A stretch of DNA of 64,000 nt from Adiantum capillus-veneris. Its lineage: Eukaryota > Streptophyta > Polypodiopsida > Polypodiales > Pteridaceae. The stretch is from NCBI GenBank assembly GCA_014529385.2, contig CM043944.1, positions 58,704,268 to 58,768,267 on the forward strand, given 5' to 3'. Shown piece by piece: positions 22,877-35,179 of this stretch. Below the pieces are notes generated by a model, which saw only the letters and a program-made list of their open reading frames with translations, was not told where the DNA came from and made no database searches. Within the stretch, counting starts at the first letter, position 1. Each line of letters opens with the position of its first letter. Made by a program: the position numbers and the translations under genes.

Positions 22877-23864
22877 AGCTCCCCCAATCGATGTTTGGCT
22901 TTAGCAAGCTGCATTGTCACTAATAATGATTGCCATTGCCCCCTCATTTCGATGCACATTTATCTGCATGGAATCTCGTCTTTTACACGCTTCATGGTAC
23001 TGCATTAATGCCTTTGCTTGGCTGAGTGCCACAACCATTCCAACATCATCAAGTTCACGAAGAGACAAATTTCCAAGCCTTGAAAATTTGGCTGCATTGT
23101 GCAAGCCAGAACCCCTGCTGGCATCCCCATCATTTACATTCATAACCATGGTCATGCGCCGCGAGCTCTGCGGTGCACTTGTGGAGTGGAACGCTGCCCA
23201 TCTCTGTTTCTTCAGCTGCAGCTTGCTAGATTCCATATTGGCTACAATGCTCTCAGCAAAAGCTGCCCAATTCACAGCCCCTCTCAAATGTTCATAGAGG
23301 AAACCCCTGGCAAATGCCTTTGTTACCTCCATACCATAGTTCCCAAGAGGCTCCTGGTACACCGAAATGAACATGCAGTAGAATTTGCTCCAAAATTCCT
23401 TCTTAACAAACCTACATTTGACTTTGCTGCCTCTCTTTGGCACCTCAGTAAACACTTGCAGCTAGTCTTCATCTGAAAAATACTCCTCATTGAGGACCCT
23501 AGGATCCTAGCCAGCACAATTAAGCTTGTACACCTCATGGGCCTCTGCTTTTGTCATGCAAAATTGGCTCTTCCTCTCAAAGTTGACATGAGGAGGCTGC
23601 CATCTAGACATCGATGCAGGAGAAGCGGGGCTTCCAATGTTTTGGTCTAATTGAGAACAACGAGCTTGCCTCTCCTCTACAGCAGGTGTTGCATGAGTAA
23701 GATTTGGCCTTCTCTTCTTCACCCTGAATGTGTCATGGTCCTCCCTCTCAGAAGTAGAGGATGCAGCTCTTTTATTTGGAGAAGCATGCACTACGTGCCT
23801 GGGTGGTGTCTTCCTCACCGGCTTGCTCTCCTTCTGCCTGGCTTCTTGCTCTTGAGACCTGTGC

Positions 23865-23869
23865 ATGTG
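23865..23869. other. Target-site duplication ATGTG, left
   Basis: Identical to 50,058-50,062. The flanking minus-strand frame can be read across the two copies. Confidence 0.9.
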
Positions 23870-24146
23870 TGTTGGAGCCCCATTGGTCCAACTGTTGTAA
23901 TGAGACCATCTTGTAAAGCATATCAAATTCCCATTTTATGTCAAAGACGTCTTATCATTTTGATCCATTCGTATGGGTTATGTAAAGATTAATCAGTTAG
24001 TCAGGACTCAGATTTGTTCCCACTTTGTAATAATGAGTAAGAGAACCCCATGTACATTTTTGAGCTAAGGTGACTAAAAGTATAAAAGTCACTTTAGAAC
24101 CATTTTTTGAATAACATTTGAATATTAATCCTGTGTCGTACGAGTC

Positions 24147-24188
<42 letters not shown>

Positions 24189-24805
24189 TTATCCTCTTCG
24201 CTACGCGCTTCTCCCTCACCGGATTCACGACGTGACCACACCATCGCGGTAGTCTCTTCGAGAGCTACGCGCTCACACTACGCATTCACCGTTTCGAGTT
24301 GATCGCGATCGATCCTTCCTCGAGCTTGTTTTGCTTGTAAGTAGCACAAACAGTGTCTGTTTTCAATAATCAAGTGCTTTATGGAATGAGAAAGAGATTA
24401 GCTACACATAGATAATCATAAGCTTAAGTTTCGCCCACTTTTGGATTATGACCTGTTAGTCTATCGCGACTGTATTCGAGATAACTAGGTTTCAAATCTG
24501 GTGAGATTAGACTTGTAGGTAAGTATATCCTAGTGAGAGGATGGTGCCTAGTAAGTTTGATGCGATTCCGAGTTCATTGGACGTGTAAATTGTGTTGTGA
24601 GCGTTTAGGGATAGAGTGGGTTGCATTCTACCATGGTTAGTGATTGATGCATCATAAAAGTGTGTATGTGTAGATTGGTCTCAGCCTGACAAGCTAACAA
24701 GATTGCCTACGTGCACCTACGGGTTAGTCGTGTCATCGGATGATAAGTATGTTGTCTGTGTCGTGATCGTGAGTATGAACAGGGGAGTAGTTTTTCCCTA
24801 AAACA
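23870..24805 (+). repeat. 5' LTR of the large gypsy element
   Basis: 936 bp, TGTTGGAGCCCC to CCCTAAAACA. It contains a TATA box, a (GA)n tract at about 24,152-24,186 and one degenerate copy of the family palindrome (TAGTCTATCGCGACT, 24,457-24,471). Confidence 0.95.
24081..24088 (+). promoter_or_regulatory. TATA box in the 5' LTR
   Basis: TATAAAAG lies 211 bases into the LTR, which defines U3. The segment holding it is deleted from the 3' LTR. The related minus-strand LTR has TATAAAAGCC at an equivalent distance. Confidence 0.7.
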
Positions 24806-24806
24806 T

Positions 24807-24824
24807 TGGCGCCACTGCCGGGGA
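24807..24824 (+). other. Primer-binding site, tRNA-Asp type
   Basis: TGGCGCCACTGCCGGGGA lies one base after the LTR. It matches the plant tRNA-Asp complement (TGGCGCCGTTGCCGGGGA) except at two bases. Confidence 0.8.
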
Positions 24825-26463
24825 CACAAGACCTTAAGTAGGGAGATCTACGTCACTCGTGTGATGGTTGGCTTACTTTAGTTTTGACTAGAGAGAGCTT
24901 AAACTTTTATAACAATATCCAGGATAGAGTATCCTGAGGTCTAGTGGATAGCCAGGAAGCCTCTGTCTTGCCGAGGGTCTGCGACTAGTTATATTTAGTT
25001 AAGTAGGATAATGTGGAGTTATGGTTTTTGGTTTTAAATGCTTGTTATACTTGTGAAGAAATAGAGTAGAAAAACGCTGTAAAACCGCAAAAAACAAACA
25101 AAAAGAAGAAACGATAAGGCAGTTGCTTGACTTTAAAGAAAAACCCACCCCATATACCCTTGAAAGGGGTGAAAAGAGTCGACATTGAAATTTATGGTCC
25201 AACACTCGAGAAAACATTAAAACTGCGACCAAAACCAACAAAAAAAGAAACAGGTGATTGTCATAAGGAAACACTAAGTGAACCTAAAGAGGCCAAGAAG
25301 AGATATAACCATTAGCCTAGGGTAAACTGACTGTGTCATGAGGTACGACTGGTGTTCACAAGTTTAAGATGAAGTGTCATCAAATTTGCATCACTTCAAG
25401 TGCAATGGAGTTGTGAATTGTCGGAGAAAAGTGAAAATTTGTGAAATGCTTGAGTTTGAGGTCAAAATAAGTCCAAACTTCATAAAACTTGGGGGATAGA
25501 CTTATATGGGCACAGGGAACAAGACTATGCAAAAACAGACAAAAAATTTAGTCCCCATTGCTCTCCACCTGGTCTATCGCGATAGGATGATGAAGGTGGT
25601 GATTGACTAGCAACAAGCAAAAAACCTTTACACCACAGGTTTAACACATCAATACAAGGGTACTCACAAAAATTGAGTGAATTTGAACACCATTTTGACC
25701 ACAACACTTCAAAACTGGTGTTTAGAGTCTGAATTCAGAGACAAGGGAAAGAAGTCTTTGACCAAATGTCCAAACAGTGCCAAAATTGGTCAATGCACTA
25801 CACAAGGGGAGGCTGAACCAACTGTGGAGAAAACCTGGGAAAAATGCTAAAATTGGAGAAAATGCCTAGTCTATCGCAATAGACCAAGGAAATTGTTGTT
25901 GGGGAATTTTTCTTTCAAATTTTCCCTAGGGAGAGTTTTATCAGGGCCTAAATAGCAGACACACCAAAATTCAAGGCATTTAGAACACTAAAGGTCAATC
26001 TGAGGGTCAGATAGAGAATCAAGCTCTGACTGAAATACTAAAATGGGACCAAAAACCAACCCAAGTGTCCAAACTTCATAAAACTTGAGGGATAGGCTAT
26101 AGAGGGTAACTGGAACTCAAGGGTAAAGTCACGATTTTGAATTGACTTGTGCTGAGCAAATTGTCATTCTATCGCGATAGACTAAGAAAGTAGTGAATTA
26201 GACACTTTTTGCAATTTGTGACTATAGTGCTAGGACATACTCTCTATATAGATCCCAGCCATCATTTCATATTTGAAATTGGGCCACCAGAAGACTGACT
26301 AAGGGGTTGCTGTATATACTTGAAAGATTTTTGGTAATTCAACGAAAACCCTTGTGAATAGACTAACCATCCTTGTGTGGATCCCAGAAGGAGATCAGCA
26401 CAAAGCCACACAGGAAGAAGGAGTCTAGGTAAGCTTTAAGTTTGCAACCAAACTTTCATTCTT
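24825..26463 (+). other. Untranslated leader with palindromes and possible splice donor
   Basis: 1.6 kb without a coding frame. It holds three copies of the CTATCGCGATAG palindrome at 25,571, 25,868 (one base changed) and 26,168, about 300 bases apart. Other words also repeat, such as GTCCAAACTTCATAAAACTT at ~25,470 and ~26,070. The perfect donor-like AG|GTAAGC at 26,430/26,431 lies 33 bases before the gag ATG and could serve a spliced subgenomic RNA. Confidence 0.6.
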
Positions 26464-27711
26464 ATGTATTTAAGGTCAGGAGCCTTTGTTAAGTCGGGAG
26501 CTAAAAGTGTCAAAAGTCAAATTAGCACCACGTCCACCGAAGAGAGTGTAACTCAGACGAGGCTAGACCCATTAGCACCAATCATTGAAGAGGGTAGTGA
26601 TACTGACACTTTGTCGGAAAAGTCCTTATTCATGATGGGGAGTCAACATCCAGGAGGTTTCAACGGTGAAGGACCAATTCCAGGGGGGAGCACCTCCCTA
26701 CATCCTTTAAACGAAACCAAGTTCACTATAATCTTCTTAGAAGGATTGAACTCGAGGGGATCCTTAGTTTATTCTGACTATCGGGGACGCAAGTGTATTT
26801 GTATTGAAGAAAGACCGGCTCAGAGACTAGAGATAATTTGAGTCTATGATGATGGTGACAGATTCCGAGACGAAAAGGGGAACCACTATCTGATAGTGAG
26901 TAACCCTGAGGATTACAACAGATATGGGGATAACGTGGAAAAAGGGAAAATGGTTTCAAAAACCCAAGAACCGCCTCCTAACATCGATCGACCTGGAGCG
27001 CTTTTTATGTATGATAAGAAAACAACCAGGGTCCCAACCTATAATGAGAATGTAGGGATTTACAAGCATGAAAGTGAGGGAATAGTCTCTTAGTTTCGAT
27101 GCAAGGAACCCTACCCAAATGAATTAGACAAAGACAAGGTTCTTTACTTATTTTCTTATGAAACTGATATGGGGAAGAATATTGTTTTTGTTGACAGATA
27201 TGGGCGAGAATACAAACGTATTCTCCCAGAAGAGGTTGAAAGGGCAACAGTTCCGGGAGCATCGACCGATGGCCCCGACGAAGTACCAAGAGCCACCTAC
27301 ACCCCTAGTAAGTCGACTAATCCCTTTTCAGAAGAGTATGACGCTACCTCACATTCTACCTGACCACCGACGTTCAACTACCAGGACCAACCAGCTACTC
27401 AGCCATCATTGCAGGCATGGCTTCGACAGAGTGTTACATTAGAACAAGACCGAACCCGAGAGGGTTATCAAACCGCACGAGGATTAAGGGATCTACAACA
27501 ACCACCACTCTATGCTAAGTATCAAGGAGAGAGTAAGCCAAAGACTCAGGGGTCAACTGAGCTTGGAAGAACACCCCGAGAATGAGTTCGGAGAGATGAA
27601 CCATCTCTCACGAGAACTGTTAGAAATTATGGATTAGGAGCACCACTGGGAGAGAAACCTGGCCACTACAGAAGACCAGAGGAGGTATATCGACTAGGAC
27701 AGGGAGATCCC
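26464..27711 (+). pseudogene. N-terminal extension of gag, unknown domain
   Basis: ATG 26,464 (MYLRSGAFVKSGAKSVKS) opens a frame that stays in register with gag for about 415 codons. The first part is Ser/Thr- and acid-rich. A more ordered segment follows (KFTIIFLEGLNSRGSLVYSD, DDGDRFRDEKGNHYLIVSNP, later KNIVFVDRYGREYKRILPEE) that looks like two or three variants of a short beta-rich unit ending in a charged turn. Stops at TGA 26,839, TAG 27,091, TGA 27,361 and TGA 27,583 interrupt it without frameshift. Gypsy gag proteins usually lack such a region. I do not recognise it. Confidence 0.55.
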
Positions 27712-29055
27712 ATGATGAGATTTGTAGACCATCGTAGAATTAGACCTTCTCAAGTGAAAAAATGGGTAAACAAGAAATATACGGGAAGCAGGGATCCAAG
27801 AGACCATGTAGCAGCCTTTGTGCGTGTAATTAGAGCTGAAGAGGTGTTAGACTTTCCTACCCAATTTGCAGGATTCAGTTTAACCTTAGAGGATGATTCT
27901 GCTACATGGTTTGACTCGGTGGAGCGAAGAGACTTTGAGTCTATGGAGGAAGTGTTTGACGAGTTTATCGAGGAATTCTCACAAAGAGGAATAGCTCATA
28001 ATACAGTCTCACAAATCCATAAATTCAAACAGAAAGATGGAGAGTCTGTGCAAAAGGAAGCCCTCCGATTAAAAAGATATGTTAAGTTCTACCCCATGGA
28101 GGAACTGCCAACTCAGTCCAGACTTATGCTTATATTTATCCAAGGACTAAGGAATGCAAATCTTCAAAAGGACTTACATATGAAAAGGAGCATGACGTTG
28201 AATGATTTAACCAAGAAAGCTCTATACCTTGTGGACAGTTGTGCGGTCTACAAAGAGGGTGAGTTCAAGGATCTTGATGATGATTCTTCCTCGCAACAGA
28301 GCGGAAGAAAATCTGCTAAGACAACACTGAAAGGAGAAGTAGCGGTAAGCCAAGAGCAGCTTGTAGAGGAAGTTCTTAAAAAGATTAACTTGTATTCCAA
28401 ACCACAAGCTAAACAACCAAAATGGTGTGCGATTGAACAAAAATGGACAAACCATGGGACGGAGGAGTGTTATTATAACAAGGGATATGTGAGAGAACGA
28501 CCATATGCTCCGCAAGCTCAAGCAACATCCCCTCAAGTCCCAGCGATGACTAGATATCAGAATGGCAACCTACCACGACCTGTAGGTGTAGAAAGACCAC
28601 AACCAATGTCGGGACAACAACCACCCCTACCACGATTACGACCAGTCGGCATAAGATACACACCAACAGTAACTGAGTCGGATGAGAAGGATTTAGTACC
28701 TATGCATGCATACTACGACGAGCACAATGGACATGCGGCAAACTCTGTCTATTATCCATCGGACTAACCCTCTACACCAGAACCATGGAGCATGATAGGA
28801 AATACAGGACCACCAACTGCTGCACAGGCAGCGGGAGAAGGACGATATAGCTTGGATGAAAGAACACTGTTGTTCATAGCCAACGGAGGCATGAGCAGGC
28901 AAAGAATTGCACACCAACAAAGAGGAGCTCCAGGAGCACCTCAACAACCTAAAGGACCATGCTACAAGTGTGGTGGAGACCATTGACTGAGAGACTGCCC
29001 TCATGATGAAATCGTTAGGGTCAATGCATATTGCACCGAGTGTAGAATTACTCAC
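27712..29055 (+). pseudogene. Gypsy gag core and two zinc knuckles
   Basis: Retrotransposon-gag domain, residues roughly 1-170 of this segment: WVNKKYTGSRDPRDHVAAFV, QFAGFSLTLEDDSATWFDSV, FDEFIEEFSQRGIAHNTVSQ, KQKDGESVQKEALRLKRYVK. This would build the particle core. A Pro/Gln-rich linker follows. Two CCHC knuckles close it: CYKCGGDH-stop-LRDC (28,963-29,005; TGA 28,984 sits inside the knuckle) and CTECRITHLIPDC (29,035-29,075). TAA 28,765 also interrupts the frame. All parts are in the frame of ATG 26,464. Confidence 0.85.
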
Positions 29056-30252
29056 TTGATCCCTGATTGCCCTAAAAACTCGAGCAAAGGAGAAAAAACT
29101 ACCTTGAATATGCTGGGAGTGCTACCTTCCAGTGGAGGGTCAGAAAACGAAACTCCGATTCTTGTTAAGGTCTTGACGAGAGCCCAAGCAAGGAAAGATG
29201 ACAATCATCCCAAGAGTAACGATGAAAATCAAGAAGAAATCAAGACTGACAAGTCTAGCATCAGTCGTGATAATCCTTGGAAAGAACAAAGAGCGAAAAT
29301 GAAAGCTAGACATGAGCGAAAACAAAAAGATGTAGAAGCTCAGCTAACGATAGCTCGAGAGCAACTTAAACAGCAAAGAGAGTCCGACTCTCTAAAATCA
29401 ACGGAGGGACCAAGAAGTGCAAGCTCAAGAGGGTCGGTATTGGTACATAAGATCAATGAACCCTTAGATGCAATCTTGCAAGCATATGAAGCAAGATTGA
29501 AGAATAGACAGACTCTAGAGCAAAGATGGATGACATATCCATATCCAGAGATAGAAAAATAGAGACTAGAGATGTGCAAACAGCTGATTGAAACGTCACA
29601 AGCTTTACTGGAGCCTCCACCTATGGAATCGGGAGATAGAGTAATCAAACCACCAAACAATGAAACACCTCACAAAACCAAACAAAGGATACCCGACAAG
29701 ATAGAAAACGTTAAATCCTTGCCGGATGTAGAGGATGCAAGAGACGTACCTAGTAGCACCGATGAATCACTGAAAGATTTTCCACCATATTCCCCTATTG
29801 TGGAAGAAAATTGGCCTGAAGAGCTATGGGAAACTGTGCAAAAAGCTGAAGAAAAATATGAGACAAAAACAGTCGAGTCAGCGCCTTTCTCGGAGCTAAA
29901 CTTGAATAAGCCTCCGTGGGATTTAGACGTTAAATCATTTCAAGGGGATAATGGTTCAGCTGCATCCGAAGATAGCAGACCAGAATCACTCAGAACTTTT
30001 CCATCATATATAGGGAACTATGAGGCAAGATCAAAAATTCGAAGAGTACCTTCTCAGAGAATAGGCGGGTCAAATCAATTGGACACTAAAATCCTGACAG
30101 ACTTGTTGACTACTTCAGTCAAGTGTACAATCACATTGGCAGAATTGTTAAAAATTAGGCCAAGCATGTGGACGGAAGTGGGCAAATGTCTTGAAAAATT
30201 TGGCATAAGGACGCCTCTTAAGTTCTTCGAAACCGAGCTTAATGACACATAA
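29056..30252 (+). pseudogene. Gag-protease linker region, unknown
   Basis: Same frame as gag. It is highly charged (KDDNHPKSNDENQEEIKTDK), then has a coiled-coil-like stretch (ERKQKDVEAQLTIAREQLKQ). An acidic Pro-rich part and a short hydrophobic helical block (LTDLLTTSVKCTITLAELLK, about 30,095-30,155) follow. The latter resembles the DLLxxPVxITVxELL motif seen just before the protease of several plant and fungal gypsy elements. TAG 29,560 and TAA 30,250 interrupt it. Confidence 0.6.
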
Positions 30253-30636
30253 CCGAAGAAAGTCAACACTAGACCAGTGCCACTCAACAAGGTAGGAGAG
30301 TATTGTGAAGGTGAAGACGGCAACACAACCCTACCAGTTGAGTATAACGGCATAGAGACTAAGGCAATACTTGATAGTGGAGCTGGCATTGCCATTGCCA
30401 CCAAAATGCTATGGGAAAAATGGGGAAAACCAGCAATACGAACAACTAGAATGAAATTGCAACTAGCGGATGGGCACATAGAAAGGCCTATAGGATTGCT
30501 TGAGGCAATTGTGGTATCTTCCTGTGGCATAGAGTACGAACATACCTTTGCCATAGTAGATTTCGGCAAGAAGAACAACTATGAAATTATCCTTGGTAGG
30601 CCGTTCATGAGGAAACTCAAAATGGTGCAGGACTAG
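30253..30636 (+). pseudogene. First aspartic protease (retropepsin)
   Basis: Protease that would cleave the polyprotein. The active site is AILDSGAGIAIATKMLW (catalytic Asp codon 30,373-30,375). A flap/end region follows with HTFAIVDFGKKNNYEIILGR and PFMRKLKMVQD. The length and order match gypsy retropepsins. It is in frame with gag upstream and, beyond TAG 30,634, with RT downstream. Confidence 0.88.
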
Positions 30637-33130
30637 GGGTATGATTATTTGTATCTAAGACATGCTGAAACTACTACACGCGTAAACATGAAAAATGATA
30701 GCTACCATGATGTCACGAAGATCCCTGTGGAAGAATTTGACTCAGCCACCATTAGTGGATCAGAAGTCCCAGCGTGGCTTTGTAAGAAAAAGGAGATATG
30801 GATGTGCAGGGCATCTCAATGTAGTGAATTTGACCACAATGAAAGGACACTAGAGAGGGTCTTGGAAGACGATGCCTATATAAGAGAACCTTTTCCTGAA
30901 GAGAAGCTCGAACCCCTAGAATGGTCTCAAATTTTGGCTACATTGGATGTATGCGTCAATGAAGTCACTCCCACCAAATTTTGTGATGAGAATGGCTACG
31001 ATATCATACCATACTACATGTTAAGCAAAATTGTGGAGAAGGATGAGAACAATGGAGATACTGAGAATATGAAGACCAATAAAACAGAAACGAAACTTGA
31101 GATTAAGATAGTGGGCTATGTGGACATCCCCACTAAAGAAATCAAGCAGGAGGGAGAAGAATTTTATGATTCTTCTGATCAAAGTGAAAACAAGGATAAC
31201 GCAGATGAAGAGAAGTCGGAAAATACGGAGGAAGACGACAATCGAGATCAAGACAATGACGTCTTCTACAATTTCCCAAACCAAAGTGAGAGACGCCAAA
31301 AAAGAGACAAGAGTAAACGGCACCATATCAGTCCACCAACCAGGCTGAGACCCATGCCGGAGTTTAAGGGTAAGACACATTTCCTTATGAACATTCATGC
31401 TATTGATTGTGCTAAGGATAAAGTGTTAGGAATATTTCTTAAGGTTGTTGACTCAGGATTTAAATCCAGACTGTTGAAACCTAAGAAAACCAGCAAACCA
31501 AAAAAAAGAGTTGCAACAGAAAAACTGAATGTCTGTGGTAGCCCAATTATGACGAAAATTGAAAGGAAAACGAGATACAATGAGTTGAAACAAAAAATGA
31601 AAAATGTATGGACAACTGAAATGGAAAGTAGCGATGGAACGAACAAGAGTGATGGGAGTAAAAAGATAGATGTACCTCCTCACTATTGTAAGTACACCAT
31701 TCAGGAAAGAACATTGGTGGTTCAACAACCAATGAGGGAGCCTAAATCAAACGAATCCTACGATGGACCAGAGAACGCCAAGAAAATAGACTTAGCAGAG
31801 CCAGGAGAAAATCCTCGACCTGCTTACATTGCCACAGATCTAAGTCGAGAAGAAGAGGACTTACTGATCAAAACACTTAAGGAATTTCGAGATGTATTTG
31901 CATGGTCGTACAAAGATTTGAAGGGAGTGGATCGTAACATTTGTGAACATTCAATCCCTCTGAAGTCTGATGCAAAGCCAAGCAAACAACGTCCATACAC
32001 GTATAATGAGACATTCGCCAAAAGGATAAAAGAGGAGATAGACAAACTTATGGAGGCTGAATTTATTTATGAGATAGAACACACGGACTGGGTGTCCTCG
32101 ATAGTGGTGGTACCCAAGAAAAACGGGAAATTACGAGTGTGTGTAAATCTCAAGAAGGTAAACGCAGCCACGATAAGGGACAACTACCCTCTTCCTATCA
32201 CTGAACACGTCCTGGAACGAGTGGCAGGCAAGCAAGCCTATAACTTTATGGACGGATTCTCTGGCTATAACCAATTGGGAGTCAAACTAGAAGATCAATA
32301 CAAAACAGCATTTGCAACAGAGTGGGGCATATATGCGTTTAGGGTAATGCCATTTGGCTTGACCAATGCTCCAGCCACATTTCAGAGATTAATGACACAC
32401 GCTTTTAAAGAATACTTGATAAAATTCTTGGATATTTACATGGACGACTTGTGTGTCTATTCTCTATTGAGAGAAGACCATATAGATCGTCTGAGAAAGG
32501 TATTCAAAAAATGCAGAACGTATAGGATTTGTCTCAACCCAGAAAAATGTGTATTCATGGTACGACAAGGTAAAATCTTGGGCCACATAGTGTCGGATAA
32601 TGGAATTACCACTGATGAAGACAAGGTAAAGGTGATCATAGAATTGCCAAGACCAAACACTGTACGAGAGGTACAATCATTTATGGGACATTGTGGATAC
32701 TACCGACGTTTTATCTACATGTACGCTGTAATAGCAAAACCCTTGTATAGTCTAATCACACTCTTCATTTGGACAAATGAATATGAGGAGTCATTCCAAA
32801 AACTGACAGATGCACTGGTATCCGCACCAATTCTAAAAGCACCACTTCCATGTACATGTAGATGCTTCGGCATTTGCAATAGGCTGTATATTAGCACAAC
32901 CAGATGAGGGTAAGACGGACTTTCCAATCAGTTATGCTAGTAGACAACTCAACAGTGCAGAAAAGAATTATACTACCACTGAAAGAGAAGGATTGGGTAT
33001 GATATATGCGGTAAAAAAATTTCGGCATTACTTACTCGCAAACAAATTCACATTCTTTGTGGATCATCAGGCACTCTTGTACTTATATAGTAAACAAACC
33101 TTGTAACACGGGACGAATTGTAAGATAGTT
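30637..33130 (+). pseudogene. Reverse transcriptase and RNase H
   Basis: An acidic linker (30,649-31,800) leads to RT. Motifs: KPSKQRPYTYNETFAKRI, WVSSIVVVPKKNGKLRVCVN, FMDGFSGYNQLGVKLEDQYK, FRVMPFGLTNAPATFQRLM, catalytic YMDD (32,437-32,448), and LGHIVSDNGI. YMDD replaces the more usual Y[LI]DD. RNase H begins near 32,770 (FIWTNEYEESFQKLTDAL). A frame change near 32,845 moves it to HVDASAFAIGCILAQ...TTTEREGLGMIYAVKKFRHY and FFVDHQALLYL. A second change near 33,084 and a TAG at 33,126 lead into the integrase frame. It is dead because of the two frameshifts. Confidence 0.92.
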
Positions 33131-35179
33131 CATTGTGTTACTGGAGTTTGATTTTACGGTAGTAGTTAAGAAAGGAAAAATGCATCAAAGAGCAGACCAC
33201 CTTTCTCGACTACTACATGGCGTAAAAGCTATCGGGGTAGATGATGATCTCCCAGACGCATACATGTTTAATATAGAGATGATATCGAAATGGTCAGAGA
33301 AAATTATTCCGTTGCTGACATACGGAATGAATCTTGATGACAAACAAACGGTGGAAGACATTAGACAAGCAGAAAATTACACAATGTTTGCGGGAAGAAT
33401 GTACCATCATGGAAACGATGGGATTCTAAGATTGTGTATAGGCCCTGATGAGTACGAAGCATATTTAGAGGAAGCCCATACCCAAACAGGGGGGTTCCAT
33501 AGAGGAAATCAAATGATGTATGAACAATTAAGAAGACTTGGAGTGTATTGGCCAGGAATGGCAGGCGATGTAGCTAATTACATCAAGAAATGCGACTTTT
33601 GCACATCCAATACCACTATGGATTATGCCACATTATACCAAGTGACTGTAGCACCCGCATGGAGTCATGCTATTGTGGAATATTTGACAAATAAGGAGCT
33701 TCCAGAAGATTGTTCTAAAGCCAGACAAAAGGATCTACAAATCGAAGCGAATAGGTATACCCTCATTAGTGACCAATTGTATAAAAGAGGAACTGATGAC
33801 CAGCTGAGGTTAGTTCCTCATGAAAATAACTACTTTCCATTATTGGAACAATCTCATGCAGGCATAGCAGGAGGTCATTTTTCAGCAGAGAGAACCGTAA
33901 AAATCATTATGGTTGCAGGTATATGGTGGCTGACCATGATTCAAGATTCAGCGGAATTCGTGAAAAGGTGTGATGAATGTCAACGCACTAAGGTATCAGT
34001 TAAAAGAGACGAAATGCCCTTAAGACCAATGATGAGTGCTCGAGCATTCGCTAAATGGGGATTGGACTTTGTTGGTCCTATCACTCCACGAGCGTATTGT
34101 TCACAAGCACAATATATCATAGTGGCCACGGACTACATGACCAAATGGGTGGAAGCAAAAGCCACAACGAAAGCAGACACTAGAACCACGGCACAATTCT
34201 TATATGAATATGTGTTTACACGTTATGGCCTTCCAATCGAGCTGGTGAGTGATAGAGGGACACACTTTGTAAATGAAGTTATCCAACATCTCTTAAATGA
34301 GTTTATGGTAATTCATCGCAAATCTGCACCCTATCATCCACAAGCCAATGGCCAAGCGGAAGCGACCAACAAAATATTGTGCACGGTTCTTACGAAACTG
34401 GTTAGTGAAACAAGAACAGATTGGGATCAAATGCTCTATTCGTCATTGTGGGCTTATCGAGTTGCATATAAAACAACACTCAATGCTACATTTAATATGG
34501 TATATGGGTTAAATGCAATATTGCCTATTGACTTTCTGATCCCCACACTAAGGGTAGCCAAACAATTGGACTGGACGGGGCATGAACTTTCCGAACGGTT
34601 AGAGGACCTTGAAAAATTAGATGAGTTACGACTCAATGCTGTAGCGGCCATATATGCAAAAAACGACAACAGAAAGAGTTTTTTGACAAACATGTCAAGA
34701 ACAAGGACTTTAAAATGGGAGACTATGTCTTGGTATACACCCTTAAACAGCATGTCAAAAAGCTAAAGAAAAGGGGAATGGGGCCTTATTTGATCCAAGA
34801 AATATCGTCCAGCGGAGCAGTAAAACTGTCGACACTAGATGGAAAAGAAATGTCAGACTGGATTAGTGGGTGTCGTTTAAAAAAATATCATCTACCTTTA
34901 ACACCGGAAATGTTGTTTCAACTGCATTATGGAAAAACCTATAGACAGGAACAACAAAGAATTCAGGACCAGGCACAACAAGAAGCAAAGGAACGGGTTG
35001 CTAAACGAAGGCAGTTTCTCAGGACAATAAACATGGTCACCCCAATGATGACTAACGAATATCCTCTTTTAACATCCCAAACAATTGAAGCGGATATACA
35101 AAGCGACGAATTAGAAAAGACCATGACAGACCTTAGGGCTCAGGAAGATAGCATCATCGACGACTTGGAAGATACATAA
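33131..35179 (+). pseudogene. Integrase with duplicated H2C2 zinc domain and GPY/F-like tail
   Basis: Starts with the RNase H-integrase linker (EFDFTVVVKKGKMHQRADHL). Two zinc-binding N-terminal units follow. The first has HTQTGGFH with CDFC (33,475-33,605) and the second has HAGIAGGHF with CDEC (33,855-33,985). Both are preceded by a YTxxxxxxYxRG/HG-type strand. The catalytic core has GLDFVGPI (D), LVSDRGTHF (D) and NGQAEATNK (E) at about 34,060, 34,245 and 34,350. A one-base loss in the T run near 34,683 shifts the frame. The tail then reads MGDYVLVYTLKQH, KKRGMGPYLIQEISSSGAVK (GPY/F-like module) and a charged end. TAA 35,177 lies before the second protease in the same frame. Confidence 0.9.

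Larger units (their letters stand above)
22516..23869 (-). pseudogene. Middle part of an unknown minus-strand gene
   Basis: Read from 23,869 to 22,516. First comes a basic, disordered stretch (QEQEARQKESKPVRKTPPRH, later VKKRRPNLTHATPA). A conserved-looking globular part follows (FCMTKAEAHEVYKLNCAG, KCRFVKKEFWSKFYCMFISV, GNYGMEVTKAFARGFLYEHL), then a helical part (LSQAKALMQYHEACKRRDSM). The end is a predicted coiled coil, RLGELQSSAVDSADVEREKE... to EVEDDDCSA. Stops include TAG 23,507 and a second TAG about 50 bases on, plus a frame change near 22,920. I recognise no family. It continues upstream at 50,063-50,220 across the gypsy insertion and probably downstream at 16,660-16,832. It could be a decayed host gene or an ORF of an unknown element. 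Confidence 0.55.
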
